Shown here piece by piece: positions 51,676 through 60,359 of a stretch of DNA of 64,000 nucleotides. The stretch lies in the NCBI GenBank assembly GCA_041665605.1, contig JBAYIO010000013.1, forward strand, positions 9,261 to 73,260, written 5' to 3'. Origin of the DNA: CAIPAT01 sp041665605 (GTDB taxonomy: Bacteria; Verrucomicrobiota; Lentisphaeria; Victivallales; Victivallaceae). Position numbers and translations under genes: made by a program. The notes beneath the pieces were generated by a model that did no database searches, was not told the DNA's origin, and worked only from the letters and a program-made list of their open reading frames with translations. Within the stretch, counting starts at the first letter, position 1. The number at the start of each line of letters is the position of its first letter.

Positions 51676-53954
51676 TACTCACCTTTCCCTGTGTTCAAAT
51701 TGATTTCTTTTGTTAAAGTGCAATAACCGCTGGATTTGACTGTCAGTGATAATCTCCCGTCGCCGGACAAGCTGCTTTCAACATTATAGCTGATTCCGCC
51801 GCTGTTACTTTTTAAAGTAATGGATTTCTTTTCCCCCGGCTTCAGTTCAATTTTTTTATTCGAAGTTTCCTCTTTTTTGAGATACGGCCCGACGGCCTCT
51901 TTTAATTCATTCAAATACGCCGGCCAGTGAAACGGCTGGTCCCAGGGACCGAGAATCGGGTTGAGATAGCTCCAGATCAGGATGCCGTCAACATTGCATT
52001 TGAACGCTTCAGCAACCGCGATCTTGATATCGCCCGGTTTCAGCGGCCCCGAGTTATCGCCGGCGTCATACCCCTGAAGCCAGTAATAGCAGGTGATGTT
52101 TTTGGCTTTGGCTTTTCCCACGAAACTGTTCGCGATTCCGGGCGCTCCGACAGTGGTCGGAGAATGGCAGCCCACAGCCCAGTAAATTGCGGTCTGAATT
52201 CCGTTTAATTCCTCTAAATTCATTATTCCGTTCCAGAAATCCAGCCCGTAGTAAGGCGCGATGTCGGTCAGCGTCGTCACCTGGCAGCAGGTGTCGGGGA
52301 AATAATGCCGGAATGCTTTGAAAACATCGCGGATCATTTCAGTTACGGGCGGGCAGTAAAACGCGCTCATTTTACGCCATCTGTCTTCATCCCTGCTGTT
52401 CATATACATCGCCTTGGGGATTCCCTGCGGCCAGACTACCGGGATCGATTTTTCCTGGGCGGCGGCGCTGAGGGGTTCAGGCATCGTGCAGTTATATTCC
52501 TTCGTAAATTTCTGTTTGCAGGAATTGCAGTAGCAGAAATTCCCGACAATCCGCCCCGGTTCATTAATGATAATGCCGTCCAGCAGAATATGATTTTTGT
52601 CATACGCCTCCATCAGGGAATTCAGGCTGGAGATAAATGCCTTCCGGACCACGGGATTGTTGAAACAATATTTCTTCGACGCTTTCCCCTGCCAGTTAAC
52701 TTCATAGATATCCTTGTTGTCGCCAAGGATTGTCTTGTCATATTCCAGCGCGCCCAGATTAATCAGCCAGAATACGATGAATCCGCTTTTATGCAGCAGG
52801 TCAACTTTATCTTTCACTTTAGCGATCGTTTCAGGATCGCTTTGAGCCGGCAGCGTGACGGAAACCGTGTTGATATTGCGGGCTTTCAAAGCTTTCGCGG
52901 TTTCAGGCGTAATCTGACCGAAACTGACCTGCATTCCGATCACCGGCTCCACCCATGCATTAACCGAGAAAGCAGCCTGCCTGCCTTTGGCATATTGAAC
53001 ATTGTCGCAGGACGCCCGGATTATTCCTTTTACAATCTTTTCCGCATGCGAGGATTCAGGCCCGGAAACCGCATCCGCTTTCGGTTCAGTTATTTTCCGG
53101 CCTGCATCCGTTTTGTCCGCTGATGCGCATACCGTGAAGGGGATTTCATTGCTTTCTTCGGCTCCGGTAGCCGTAACGCTGTTCAGTTTAATCATGCCGC
53201 TAAGCGGACTGCCGTTGCCGGCGATTCTGCCGGCGGCAATATACAATAGCGTTTTTCCCTGCCAGACCTTTGTGACCGGTCGGCCTTTCTGCCCGGATAC
53301 TTCCAGTGTCAGACTGGTTTTGTCCGTATCCATATCCTGGTCAAACTGTATTTCGACAAGTTCCGGCGGCGCGGTCAGTTTGCCGTCCCTGGTATCGGCC
53401 GGATGGCAGGATGAAAAATTCAGGTCGCTGTCGCCCCATCGCAGACCGTTTGAAACCAGATCCCCCCCGGTATAATGGTCGTCGCGATAGTTCCACAAAA
53501 TATTGTAACAGGGCAGCGGCGTGGCAAATGCCGTCAGTTCCGCATAATACGGGGCGTGCGGCACAACGGCGGCGTCAACTTTGAAATACAGCGAACCGTT
53601 CAGCCATAAGCCTTGATTTTCCTTTACCAGCGCCAGCGGCAGATTCGCCCTGGTTTTCTGGTAATCCTGGCCGCATTTCCATAATCTCAGTTCCAGCGCC
53701 GCGCTTTCGTCCGGGGTGACCATTTTAAACTTGGCGGGATCCTTGACTGCCGCCACCCGGAAAAAACTCAGTTGCGTCTGATCGGGAGTGAAAGTCTGCC
53801 CCAGAGTGCCTTCTGCAAAAACCTTCTTACTGTCATTGGAAACCCAATTACTCTGATCCGGGCAGTGAAAAACGACTTTCTTTACCGGATTAACGCCAAA
53901 AGACGCACTGGCGGCAATAAGGGATATTGCAGACAACAATAACAATTTCTTCAT
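51675..53954 (-). CDS. Secreted protein: new N-terminal module plus TIM-barrel glycosidase-like domain
   Basis: This is a 759-residue exported protein. After the signal peptide (about 20 residues), residues 25-280 form a beta-rich module that is also found alone in the gene just upstream: shared landmarks are DQ-N, GQ-F-P, LRLW, TPLPCY and PPELVEI. From about 335 a barrel-like domain follows, with DGIIINEPGRI as a likely acid site and the CYCNSCKQKF zinc-like cysteine cluster common in this type of secreted barrel. It ends in a small beta domain. It overlaps its upstream neighbour by ATGA and its downstream one by TAATG, so three genes are translated as a chain. Function unknown, probably glycan binding and cleavage. 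Confidence 0.7.
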   Translation of the reverse strand: MKKLLLLSAISLIAASASFGVNPVKKVVFHCPDQSNWVSNDSKKVFAEGTLGQTFTPDQTQLSFFRVAAVKDPAKFKMVTPDESAALELRLWKCGQDYQKTRANLPLALVKENQGLWLNGSLYFKVDAAVVPHAPYYAELTAFATPLPCYNILWNYRDDHYTGGDLVSNGLRWGDSDLNFSSCHPADTRDGKLTAPPELVEIQFDQDMDTDKTSLTLEVSGQKGRPVTKVWQGKTLLYIAAGRIAGNGSPLSGMIKLNSVTATGAEESNEIPFTVCASADKTDAGRKITEPKADAVSGPESSHAEKIVKGIIRASCDNVQYAKGRQAAFSVNAWVEPVIGMQVSFGQITPETAKALKARNINTVSVTLPAQSDPETIAKVKDKVDLLHKSGFIVFWLINLGALEYDKTILGDNKDIYEVNWQGKASKKYCFNNPVVRKAFISSLNSLMEAYDKNHILLDGIIINEPGRIVGNFCYCNSCKQKFTKEYNCTMPEPLSAAAQEKSIPVVWPQGIPKAMYMNSRDEDRWRKMSAFYCPPVTEMIRDVFKAFRHYFPDTCCQVTTLTDIAPYYGLDFWNGIMNLEELNGIQTAIYWAVGCHSPTTVGAPGIANSFVGKAKAKNITCYYWLQGYDAGDNSGPLKPGDIKIAVAEAFKCNVDGILIWSYLNPILGPWDQPFHWPAYLNELKEAVGPYLKKEETSNKKIELKPGEKKSITLKSNSGGISYNVESSLSGDGRLSLTVKSSGYCTLTKEINLNTGKGE

Positions 53955-54802
53955 TTTTGAACCTTTTTGTAAGAGAAAGTGAAAACATGGACCTCGCAGA
54001 CACCGGTATCCGGATCAGTAAAATTCACATAGATTTTATATATTGCCTCGTCCGTCGGATAGACCGGAATTTTGCCGTACAGCAGCAGTGTGTTCGCATT
54101 CCTCCAGAGTTTATTAATTTTTATTGTTCCGGCGGGCCCGGCAATAAATGCTTTAACGCTGCTCTTATCGAATTTCTTATTGAAGCATATTTCAACAAGT
54201 TCCGGGATATTGGATACAACAATACTGCCGGACTCGAACTTTAACGGCTGATATGTTTTGAAACGCAATGCGGAACCATTCCAGGCATTTCCGCCTTTAT
54301 AGAAACTGCCATCCGCATAAGGCGCTCCCCCGTATTGATAACTGTAATAGTAACACGGGGCGGGCGTTTCCGGCGCGGACAGTTCGAAATAATATTTCTG
54401 TCCAGGCTCAAGCTCCTTATTCACTTCAAAAAACTTGTCGTGCTCAATGTCAAATGAGCCTTCATCGGAACAGGCGGCAGACGGCGCATCGCTTTTCGCC
54501 TTTTCCAAAGATTCCTTGACCGGCCAGAGTTTAAGCGCCAGCGGCGCCGGGCCTTTATACGGCGTAACCCCTGCGATCTTGACCTCCGGGCGAAAAATAT
54601 AAATACTCAGAAAACTTATTTTGGCGGCTGAAGGAACAAATATCTGGCCGATTGATTCCTTGCTGTTAAGCCATTTCGGGTCATTGGTTTTTTCATTAAA
54701 TTGATCCGGCACATGAGCCGTGACATCCACTCCTTCTCCCGCCGGCAGAGCGCAATTCAGGGCGAGACAACATAAACAAATCAGTAGATATTTCATTTTC
54801 AC
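53951..54802 (-). CDS. Secreted protein consisting of the shared N-terminal module
   Basis: This is a 283-residue exported protein with a signal peptide of about 21 residues (YLLICLCCLALNCALPAG). The whole mature part aligns with residues 25-280 of the next gene: DQFN, GQIFVP, LALKLWP, TPAPCYYY, IPELVEICF and the final Ig-like strand block with KLWRNANTLLL. It has no catalytic domain. The most natural reading is a free-standing carbohydrate- or surface-binding partner of the neighbouring hydrolase; this is inference. It lies 2 bases after the prepilin gene. I do not know the family. Confidence 0.7.
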   Translation of the reverse strand: MKMKYLLICLCCLALNCALPAGEGVDVTAHVPDQFNEKTNDPKWLNSKESIGQIFVPSAAKISFLSIYIFRPEVKIAGVTPYKGPAPLALKLWPVKESLEKAKSDAPSAACSDEGSFDIEHDKFFEVNKELEPGQKYYFELSAPETPAPCYYYSYQYGGAPYADGSFYKGGNAWNGSALRFKTYQPLKFESGSIVVSNIPELVEICFNKKFDKSSVKAFIAGPAGTIKINKLWRNANTLLLYGKIPVYPTDEAIYKIYVNFTDPDTGVCEVHVFTFSYKKVQK

Positions 54803-54804
54803 CC

Positions 54805-55533
54805 TTACCAGCTTTGAAGAACTACATTATTTACTATAAAATATTTTACCCCTAACGGTTTTGCCGTTGCTTTCCCTACATTTGAACCGTGTCCGTCCGC
54901 GAAAAAGGCATTCGCCTGTTGATTGTGGCGAAAATCAAAGAGATGCTGAGTGCTTATCCAGCCGTATAGATGATAGACCTGGGATGCGGCGGCAGTGGCG
55001 TCACTGGCCGAATCAGCAATTACTATTTGAGATGAGCTTTTTCCGGCGATATAGGGTATCCCGCCGGTGCTCTTGGTCTTCCACAGGTTCAGTTGATAGT
55101 TGGGCGTGTCATATGTCCACATTCCATATGTGTGACTGTAGTCGATGAACTTGAATGGACTAATAGTTGGGCATGCCAGACTGTTAGAAGATAACGGTAC
55201 ATATTTCAGATTCGCCAGCGATTGCCCCCAGGTTATTGCGCCGCAAACATTCGGCATCCAGCCCCGCCAGTCATTCGCATATATTGTCAGCGCCAGGCCG
55301 GACTGCTTAAGGTTGCTTAAGCATTTCGCAGTCTTGGCTTTTTCCCGCGCTTTGTTCAGCGCCGGCAGCAGCATTGAGGCGAGGATCGCGATGATCGCGA
55401 TCACCACGAGGAGTTCGATGAGCGTGAAATTTTTTACTCTCTGCTCACTGCGAGGAGTCCAGGCCGGCCCGGAACGATGCTGCTCCGGGCATGAAGTACG
55501 ATGGCGATTGGACAACGACGACCACTTTTTCAT
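54805..55533 (-). CDS. Prepilin-like protein with H-x9-DG motif
   Basis: This 242-residue protein has an unusually long leader (35 residues, rich in Arg and His) before FTLIELLVVIAIIAILASM. The C-terminal FRHNQQANAFFADGHGSN fits H-x9-DG. The -1 residue is Asn, so normal prepilin processing is doubtful. CLSNLKQSGLALTIYANDW continues the pilin helix. It is the first structural gene of the third module, 18 bases after the GntR-LacI gene. Confidence 0.88.
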   Translation of the reverse strand: MKKWSSLSNRHRTSCPEQHRSGPAWTPRSEQRVKNFTLIELLVVIAIIAILASMLLPALNKAREKAKTAKCLSNLKQSGLALTIYANDWRGWMPNVCGAITWGQSLANLKYVPLSSNSLACPTISPFKFIDYSHTYGMWTYDTPNYQLNLWKTKSTGGIPYIAGKSSSQIVIADSASDATAAASQVYHLYGWISTQHLFDFRHNQQANAFFADGHGSNVGKATAKPLGVKYFIVNNVVLQSW

Positions 55534-55551
55534 GATTATAACTCCTTTGTG

Positions 55552-56664
55552 TTAAGCGCTTTTGCGTGGCACTAATTCAACTGGACAAATAACATGTTCG
55601 ACGTTCCGGTTTTCCGGTTCACTTATTTTCGCAATAATGATCCTTGCGGTTTGTTTAGCCAGTGACTCAAAGTCAACTCTGATCGTGGTAAGATCAATGC
55701 CCCACTGCGCCGCCAGTTCGATATCATCAAACCCGCAAATGCCCAGGTCTTCAGGCGTTGAAATCCCGCGTTCCCTTAATCCGCGCATCAAACCGATCGC
55801 ACAGGAATCGCCGATGGCGAAAACCGCAGTTTGAGGTTCTATCAATGGAATAATATCATTTGCCGCCTTGCAGCCATCATTGAAAAAACCGTTTATAGGG
55901 TCATTCCCGTCTATATTGATAACCAGATCTTCCATAAACGGAATATGATTGTCATGAAGTGATTTTTTGTAGCCTTCATATCGGTCCATTATATCCTGGC
56001 GGTGAAAAATCTCTTTTACCGATAAAAAGATAATCTTGCGATAACCTTTCCCGATAAGATATTGCGTCATTGAATAACCGCCCTGAAAATAATTCGGGAT
56101 TACGGTACTGACATTTGAAATTCTATTGCCGGAGGGGGCGTGACACATTAAAACCGTCGGAAAATTCTGATTTATAAGATGCTGGATTTCCGAGCAAAGA
56201 GCGTCGTCATTTTCCAGCACAGGCGCTATCACAAAACCATCAACCCCTTCTTTCAACTTTTTGACCCCGAGATTCTCCGTGTGAGGGTTCCCTTCGGTAT
56301 TTACCAGAATTGCATGAAATCCCGCGAGATCCAGTTCCTGCTGTATCCTTTTTATGATTTTGCTGTAAAACGGGTTGTCGCAATGATACACAATCAAACC
56401 TATTTTTTTGTGCAGCGTCATCTTTTTCTCCGCCACATAAGTCCCTGAACCTCGCAGTTGATAGAGTAAACCTTCCTGAACCAGGGTCCGGATTGCCTTG
56501 CCGATTGTGATACGGGAAATATTGTAATGCTCGGCAAGCTGGCGCTCGGATAGAAACTTCTGCCGGCCATGACAATTGCGCATTATATGGTCGCGCAAAC
56601 GCTCAATGACAGTTCCTGTCAGAGAGTTTTCGCCGCCTTTAGTTATTTCCGGTAACTTATTCAT
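55552..56664 (-). CDS. GntR-LacI hybrid transcriptional regulator
   Basis: This is a 370-residue regulator. Residues about 15-80 form a GntR winged helix (FLSERQLAEHYNISRITIGKA, then LYQLRGSGTYVAEK), and from 85 a LacI-type sensor follows (IGLIVYHCDNPFYSKII ... GICGFDDIELA). The ATG at 56664 is preferred over an upstream in-frame ATG because the extra 24 residues would extend into the promoter and do not fit the family. It heads a run of nine same-strand genes down to 45642. The operator at its own +1 suggests autorepression. Confidence 0.92.
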   Translation of the reverse strand: MNKLPEITKGGENSLTGTVIERLRDHIMRNCHGRQKFLSERQLAEHYNISRITIGKAIRTLVQEGLLYQLRGSGTYVAEKKMTLHKKIGLIVYHCDNPFYSKIIKRIQQELDLAGFHAILVNTEGNPHTENLGVKKLKEGVDGFVIAPVLENDDALCSEIQHLINQNFPTVLMCHAPSGNRISNVSTVIPNYFQGGYSMTQYLIGKGYRKIIFLSVKEIFHRQDIMDRYEGYKKSLHDNHIPFMEDLVINIDGNDPINGFFNDGCKAANDIIPLIEPQTAVFAIGDSCAIGLMRGLRERGISTPEDLGICGFDDIELAAQWGIDLTTIRVDFESLAKQTARIIIAKISEPENRNVEHVICPVELVPRKSA

Positions 56665-56692
56665 ATCCAAAAGTGTCCTTCTTGTAAAACAA

Positions 56693-56736
56693 AGTGGTAA
56701 TACCACTATTATACATCTGAGTTTTTGGAATGTCAA
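56693..56736 (-). promoter_or_regulatory. Perfect consensus promoter with GntR-type operator of the third module
   Basis: On the minus strand TTGACA (56736-56731) and TATAAT (56713-56708) are separated by exactly 17 bases, a full sigma-70 consensus. The palindrome AGTGGT-ATT-ACCACT (56707-56693) begins directly after the -10 and covers the start site, with the GTGGT/ACCAC arms typical of GntR operators. A promoter this strong would need tight repression. Confidence 0.9.
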
Positions 56737-56988
56737 TACCCCTTAATAAAAAATATTCCGGGAATAATTTAAACTATCGCTGCGGATGCTATATAACGCA
56801 CTAAGTCTATTATTAATAATAACATACATCAATAGTTTCATGATCGCGGTTATGCAACTGTATCGAGATCGTGGCGATTGTGAAAATATTTTCGACGAAT
56901 TTTAAAATCAATAGGGATGGGGAGGCTTTACTACCCAGTACCTCTGCCATGCGACTTTTTGACCAATTTTATGAGTTCTGGCTTGTGA

Positions 56989-57759
56989 CTACAAATCCAA
57001 TTCCAGGGAGACCGGACAATGATCCGAACCGGTTATGGCGGGATGGATCGCCGCGCCTTTGACTTTGGTCCATAGATCCGGCGTCACATAAAAATAATCC
57101 AGCCTCCAGCCGACATTCCTGGCTCTGGCGCCCGCCCACGGACTCCACCAGGAATAAGCGTTTTGCAACACGGGGTGCAGCTTGCGGAAGGTATCGATAT
57201 AGCCGAAACTTTCAAACTTATCCATCCAGTCGCGCTCGATGCGCAAGAACCCGGATGTTTTTTCATTCTCTTTCGGACGGGCAATGTCAATTTCGTTATG
57301 GGCGGTATTCACATCGCCGCAGATAACCAGCGGGCGCCCTGCCTGCCTGCGTTTTTCGCAGTATTCCAAAGTTGCCTCATAAAACCTCAGCTTGTACTGC
57401 AGCCGTTCGTCATCTCTCTGTCCGTTGGGAAAATAAATATTGAGCAACGTAAAATGCTGATGTTCTGAAATCAGAATCCGGCCTTCACAGTCGAAACACG
57501 GATCGAGCCCGAATCCGGAAACCGTTTTTACCGGAGGGGTTTTGAAAAATGTGGCGACTCCACTATAGCCTTTGCGTTCGCCGGAGCACCATACGGAAGT
57601 ATAACCGGGGATATTTTTCAGTTCATCGGAAAGCTGATCTTCTGAAGCCTTGGTTTCCTGGAGACAGAGAATATCCGGCGACATCTGAGCAACCAGTCCG
57701 GCAAAGCCTTTCTTTTCTACCGCGCGGATGCCGTTGACATTCCACGAATAGAGTTTCAT
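56989..57759 (-). CDS. xth: Exodeoxyribonuclease III (AP endonuclease)
   Basis: This 256-residue member of the exonuclease III family incises DNA at abasic sites and degrades 3' ends during base-excision repair. It starts LYSWNVNGIRAVEKKGF, followed by LCLQETKA with the metal Glu, CGDVNTAHNEIDIA as the catalytic Asp/Asn loop, and GSDHCPVSLELDL at the end with the catalytic Asp-His. All key residues are present. Its start overlaps the stop of the upstream lipoprotein gene as ATGA. Confidence 0.95.
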   Translation of the reverse strand: MKLYSWNVNGIRAVEKKGFAGLVAQMSPDILCLQETKASEDQLSDELKNIPGYTSVWCSGERKGYSGVATFFKTPPVKTVSGFGLDPCFDCEGRILISEHQHFTLLNIYFPNGQRDDERLQYKLRFYEATLEYCEKRRQAGRPLVICGDVNTAHNEIDIARPKENEKTSGFLRIERDWMDKFESFGYIDTFRKLHPVLQNAYSWWSPWAGARARNVGWRLDYFYVTPDLWTKVKGAAIHPAITGSDHCPVSLELDL

Positions 57760-58208
57760 TCCAGCTTGCCCTGGTCAATCCTGATTGTTTCCGACCAGAC
57801 CGTGACATTATCCTGTACGCGAATCATGGACATTTCCCATACCAGGATATCTTTGCCCTGGATATTGCTGGTCAAACGGTAATCGCCGGCCCTTCCGGCG
57901 GGAGCGCTGTTGAACCGGGCAATGGCTGCGGATGATTTAAACACCTTGTCCGGATAGAAATTCAAGCTTTTATCCGTTGCTGCAAACTTTTGGACAATCG
58001 TGCTGTCTTTCGGGAGATTTTTCACCGCGAAAGTCGAAAGCGAGGTAATCAGGTAATTGACCGCCGCCGCCGAGCTGTAAGTATTTTTCATGTCTTCCTG
58101 TGAAACGATGTCCCCTTTCGGCGGAGTGCCGGGAGGAACGCTGTTGCAGCCAGTCAGTAAAAATGCTCCGCAGACAAATCCGATGAAAATAATTCCGATA
58201 AACTTCAT
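57756..58208 (-). CDS. Small putative lipoprotein
   Basis: This 150-residue exported protein has the lipobox LLTGC, so it is probably anchored by lipid to a membrane. After a Pro/Gly-rich linker (SVPPGTPPKGD) comes a compact alpha-beta domain of about 110 residues, ending EMSMIRVQDNVTVWSETIRI. The pattern weakly recalls the LpoB and peptidoglycan-assembly regulator fold, but I cannot confirm it. It is translationally coupled to xth (ATGA overlap). Confidence 0.7.
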   Translation of the reverse strand: MKFIGIIFIGFVCGAFLLTGCNSVPPGTPPKGDIVSQEDMKNTYSSAAAVNYLITSLSTFAVKNLPKDSTIVQKFAATDKSLNFYPDKVFKSSAAIARFNSAPAGRAGDYRLTSNIQGKDILVWEMSMIRVQDNVTVWSETIRIDQGKLE

Positions 58209-58549
58209 AACGCTGAACTCCTGAAAAAATCTGAAAATTATAATTTAATATCCTGAATAAACTAAAGCATAAAACCCGAATCGTCAAGGTTCAATCCCGG
58301 ATTGCCTTCCAAAAAGTTTTGAGGATTGCGCCGTTTCGGCGACGGCGAGTTTTTTGCAGGAACCCGTCTTGAAAAATAAAACTCCGGGAAAAGAATTCCT
58401 TTCCGGATTTGGTTTCCAGATAAAGCGTGATTATATTACGGCATGTTACAGCTTTTGGAATTATGGCACAAAGCCGCAAAAGGGTGGATTTTTTGCTTAA
58501 CTTGCTGTATAATAATATATTAGAGTCCGCATTAACGGATTAATAATTA
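58209..58549. other. Intergenic region between divergent genes, 341 bases
   Basis: On the plus strand CGCCGT-N7-ACGGCG (58329-58347), followed by AGTTTTTT, looks like an intrinsic terminator, yet no gene ends before it. A perfect TATAAT at 58508-58513 lies 37 bases before the ABC ATPase start; its -35 is weak (TGGATT). The ABC gene has no Shine-Dalgarno sequence and an AT-rich lead (TTAATAATTA). Confidence 0.5.
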
Positions 58550-59563
58550 ATGTCTTTGTTAGAAGTAGAAAAACTTTCCATTGAATTTAAAACCGATGGA
58601 CGATGGTTACCGGTAGTCAGCGACGTATCTTTTAAAGTTGATCCCGGTGAAGTGCTGGCGCTGGTCGGCGAAAGCGGCTGCGGCAAAAGCGTGACCTGCA
58701 TGTCTTTGACCAGGCTGCTGCCGCAGCATCAGGCCAGGTACGCTTCCGGCAGGGTAAACTTCATGCACCGCGGACAACCTTGTGACACGCTGAACATACC
58801 GGTGAAACAGCTCCGGGAAATACGCGGCGCCGGAATCGCCTATATTTTTCAGGAGCCGTCAGTATCGCTGAATCCCGTCTTCCGGATCGGGGACCAGATT
58901 GCAGAAGCGATCTGCCTTCATCAGCCGGCAGAGGAAAATGTCCGGGAAGTGGTGATGGAATTATTGCGGCGTGTCGGCATTTCCGACCCGGAGCGCCGGA
59001 TCAGATGCTATCCGCATGAAATGAGCGGCGGCATGCAGCAGCGGGTGATGATTGCCATGGCGCTGGCCAGCAATCCGGAACTGCTGGTGGCGGATGAACC
59101 GACTACCGCGCTTGACGTTACGATCCAGGCGCAGATACTTGAACTGCTGGGTGAAATCAGGAAACAGCGGAATATGGCGATAATACTGGTAACACATAAT
59201 CTTGGAATTGTCGCGGAACTGGCGAGCCGGGTGGCGGTTATGTATGCCGGGCACATGGTTGAATCGGCGGCTACCGGAACCTTGATGAGCAAACCGGCAC
59301 ATCCCTATACACGGGCCCTGCTGGCCGCCGTGCCGAAACTTAAGTCCCGCACGGAGCGTTTGACGACGATTCCGGGCATGGTTCCGACGCCGGCAAATTA
59401 TCCGGAAGGCTGCCGGTTTTACGGACGATGCGTTGTTGCCGCCGCGAAAACGGCGAAAGAGCAGGAACTTTGCGCAAATACCGTGCCGGAGTGGGAGAAT
59501 ATCGGCGAAAACCATTACTGCCGCTGCTGGTATAAAAACAATAAGGATGCCGCCGATGAATAA
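58550..59563 (+). CDS. Oligopeptide/dipeptide-type ABC transporter ATP-binding protein (OppD/DppD-like)
   Basis: This 337-residue nucleotide-binding protein has Walker A GESGCGKS (40-47), the Q-loop in YIFQEP, the ABC signature MSGGMQQRVMIAMAL and Walker B LLVADEPTTALD. The C-terminal extension with CRFYGRCVVAA and four spaced cysteines is the oligopeptide-family domain, which in relatives holds an iron-sulfur cluster. Normally it works with OppB, OppC, OppF and a binding protein; none of them is in the window. It overlaps the TPR gene by 8 bases. No ribosome site is seen. Confidence 0.88.
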   Translation: MSLLEVEKLSIEFKTDGRWLPVVSDVSFKVDPGEVLALVGESGCGKSVTCMSLTRLLPQHQARYASGRVNFMHRGQPCDTLNIPVKQLREIRGAGIAYIFQEPSVSLNPVFRIGDQIAEAICLHQPAEENVREVVMELLRRVGISDPERRIRCYPHEMSGGMQQRVMIAMALASNPELLVADEPTTALDVTIQAQILELLGEIRKQRNMAIILVTHNLGIVAELASRVAVMYAGHMVESAATGTLMSKPAHPYTRALLAAVPKLKSRTERLTTIPGMVPTPANYPEGCRFYGRCVVAAAKTAKEQELCANTVPEWENIGENHYCRCWYKNNKDAADE

Positions 59564-60359
59564 ATCACTGATTCCACTGCTGATTGTTCTGGCCACAGTT
59601 GTTCTGATGACTGTGGTCATTATCAATACCCGCACCATCAAACAGACAGAGCGGGGAGTGGTAAGCAGTTTAATCACAGATGAGTCGGATATCAAGCTCA
59701 GCCCGTATAACAATATAGAAAAAGTCGCCCCGCATACCCGCCCGGCCAAAAAACAGCAATATCAGGAAAAAGCCGAAATTCAAAAAATGCTGAAACAGGC
59801 CTACGCCGAGGTGGATGCCGGCAATACCGCCGCCGCCGAGAATAAAGCCAGAAATGTGCTGGTCTTCGAACCGGATAACTATAATGCAATGTCGCTGCTT
59901 GGAAAGATCCTTTATTCCGAGCAGAAATACGACCTTGCCGAAGCGACATTCCGCCGTCTGGCGGAATTGAACAAGAACGATCCGTCGGTTTACAACAACC
60001 TCGGGCAGGCGCTGGCCAAACAAAATAAATTTGATGAAGCGATAAAAGAGATGAGCATGGCCGCGACACTTGATCCGGAATCGCCGTTTATCGCACTCAA
60101 CCTTTCCGGCATGTACTCGGCAAAAGGCGATAAAGAAAAATCCATAAAACTTTTCCGGAAAGCCTCTGAAACTTTGGGCGAACAGATTATACCGATTTCA
60201 TACGATCCGACATTAAACAACATCCGGAACGAACCTGAATTCAAACAAATTGTCAAAGAAGCCAGGACTTTGAAAATTACTCCCGGAGAAAAAACCGTCA
60301 CTCCTGGAAAAAACGCGCAGACTTCCCAACTCCAACTCTACTCCAATTCACCGCAATGA
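59556..60359 (+). CDS. Membrane-anchored TPR protein
   Basis: This 267-residue protein has a membrane helix at about 4-24, then a linker, then tetratricopeptide repeats at about 90-200 (AENKARNVLVFEPDNYNAM, SLLGKILYSEQKYDLAEA, VYNNLGQALAKQNKFDEAI, SPFIALNLSGMYSAKGDKE). The chain ends in a polar tail. It could be a scaffold in the periplasm. AAGGA lies 9 bases before the ATG at 59556. It overlaps the ABC ATPase gene by 8 bases and mutL by 4, so the three are translated together, although their roles have no known link. Confidence 0.8.
   Translation: MNKSLIPLLIVLATVVLMTVVIINTRTIKQTERGVVSSLITDESDIKLSPYNNIEKVAPHTRPAKKQQYQEKAEIQKMLKQAYAEVDAGNTAAAENKARNVLVFEPDNYNAMSLLGKILYSEQKYDLAEATFRRLAELNKNDPSVYNNLGQALAKQNKFDEAIKEMSMAATLDPESPFIALNLSGMYSAKGDKEKSIKLFRKASETLGEQIIPISYDPTLNNIRNEPEFKQIVKEARTLKITPGEKTVTPGKNAQTSQLQLYSNSPQ

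Noticed and set aside
37430..55533. Repeated FTLIELL-coding DNA as copies of a mobile element
   Set aside because: The conserved stretch lies inside four real genes with different flanks and no terminal repeats, so paralogy explains it better.
57756..58208. Naming the lipoprotein LpoB
   Set aside because: The lipobox and Pro-rich linker fit, but no residue pattern specific to LpoB was seen.
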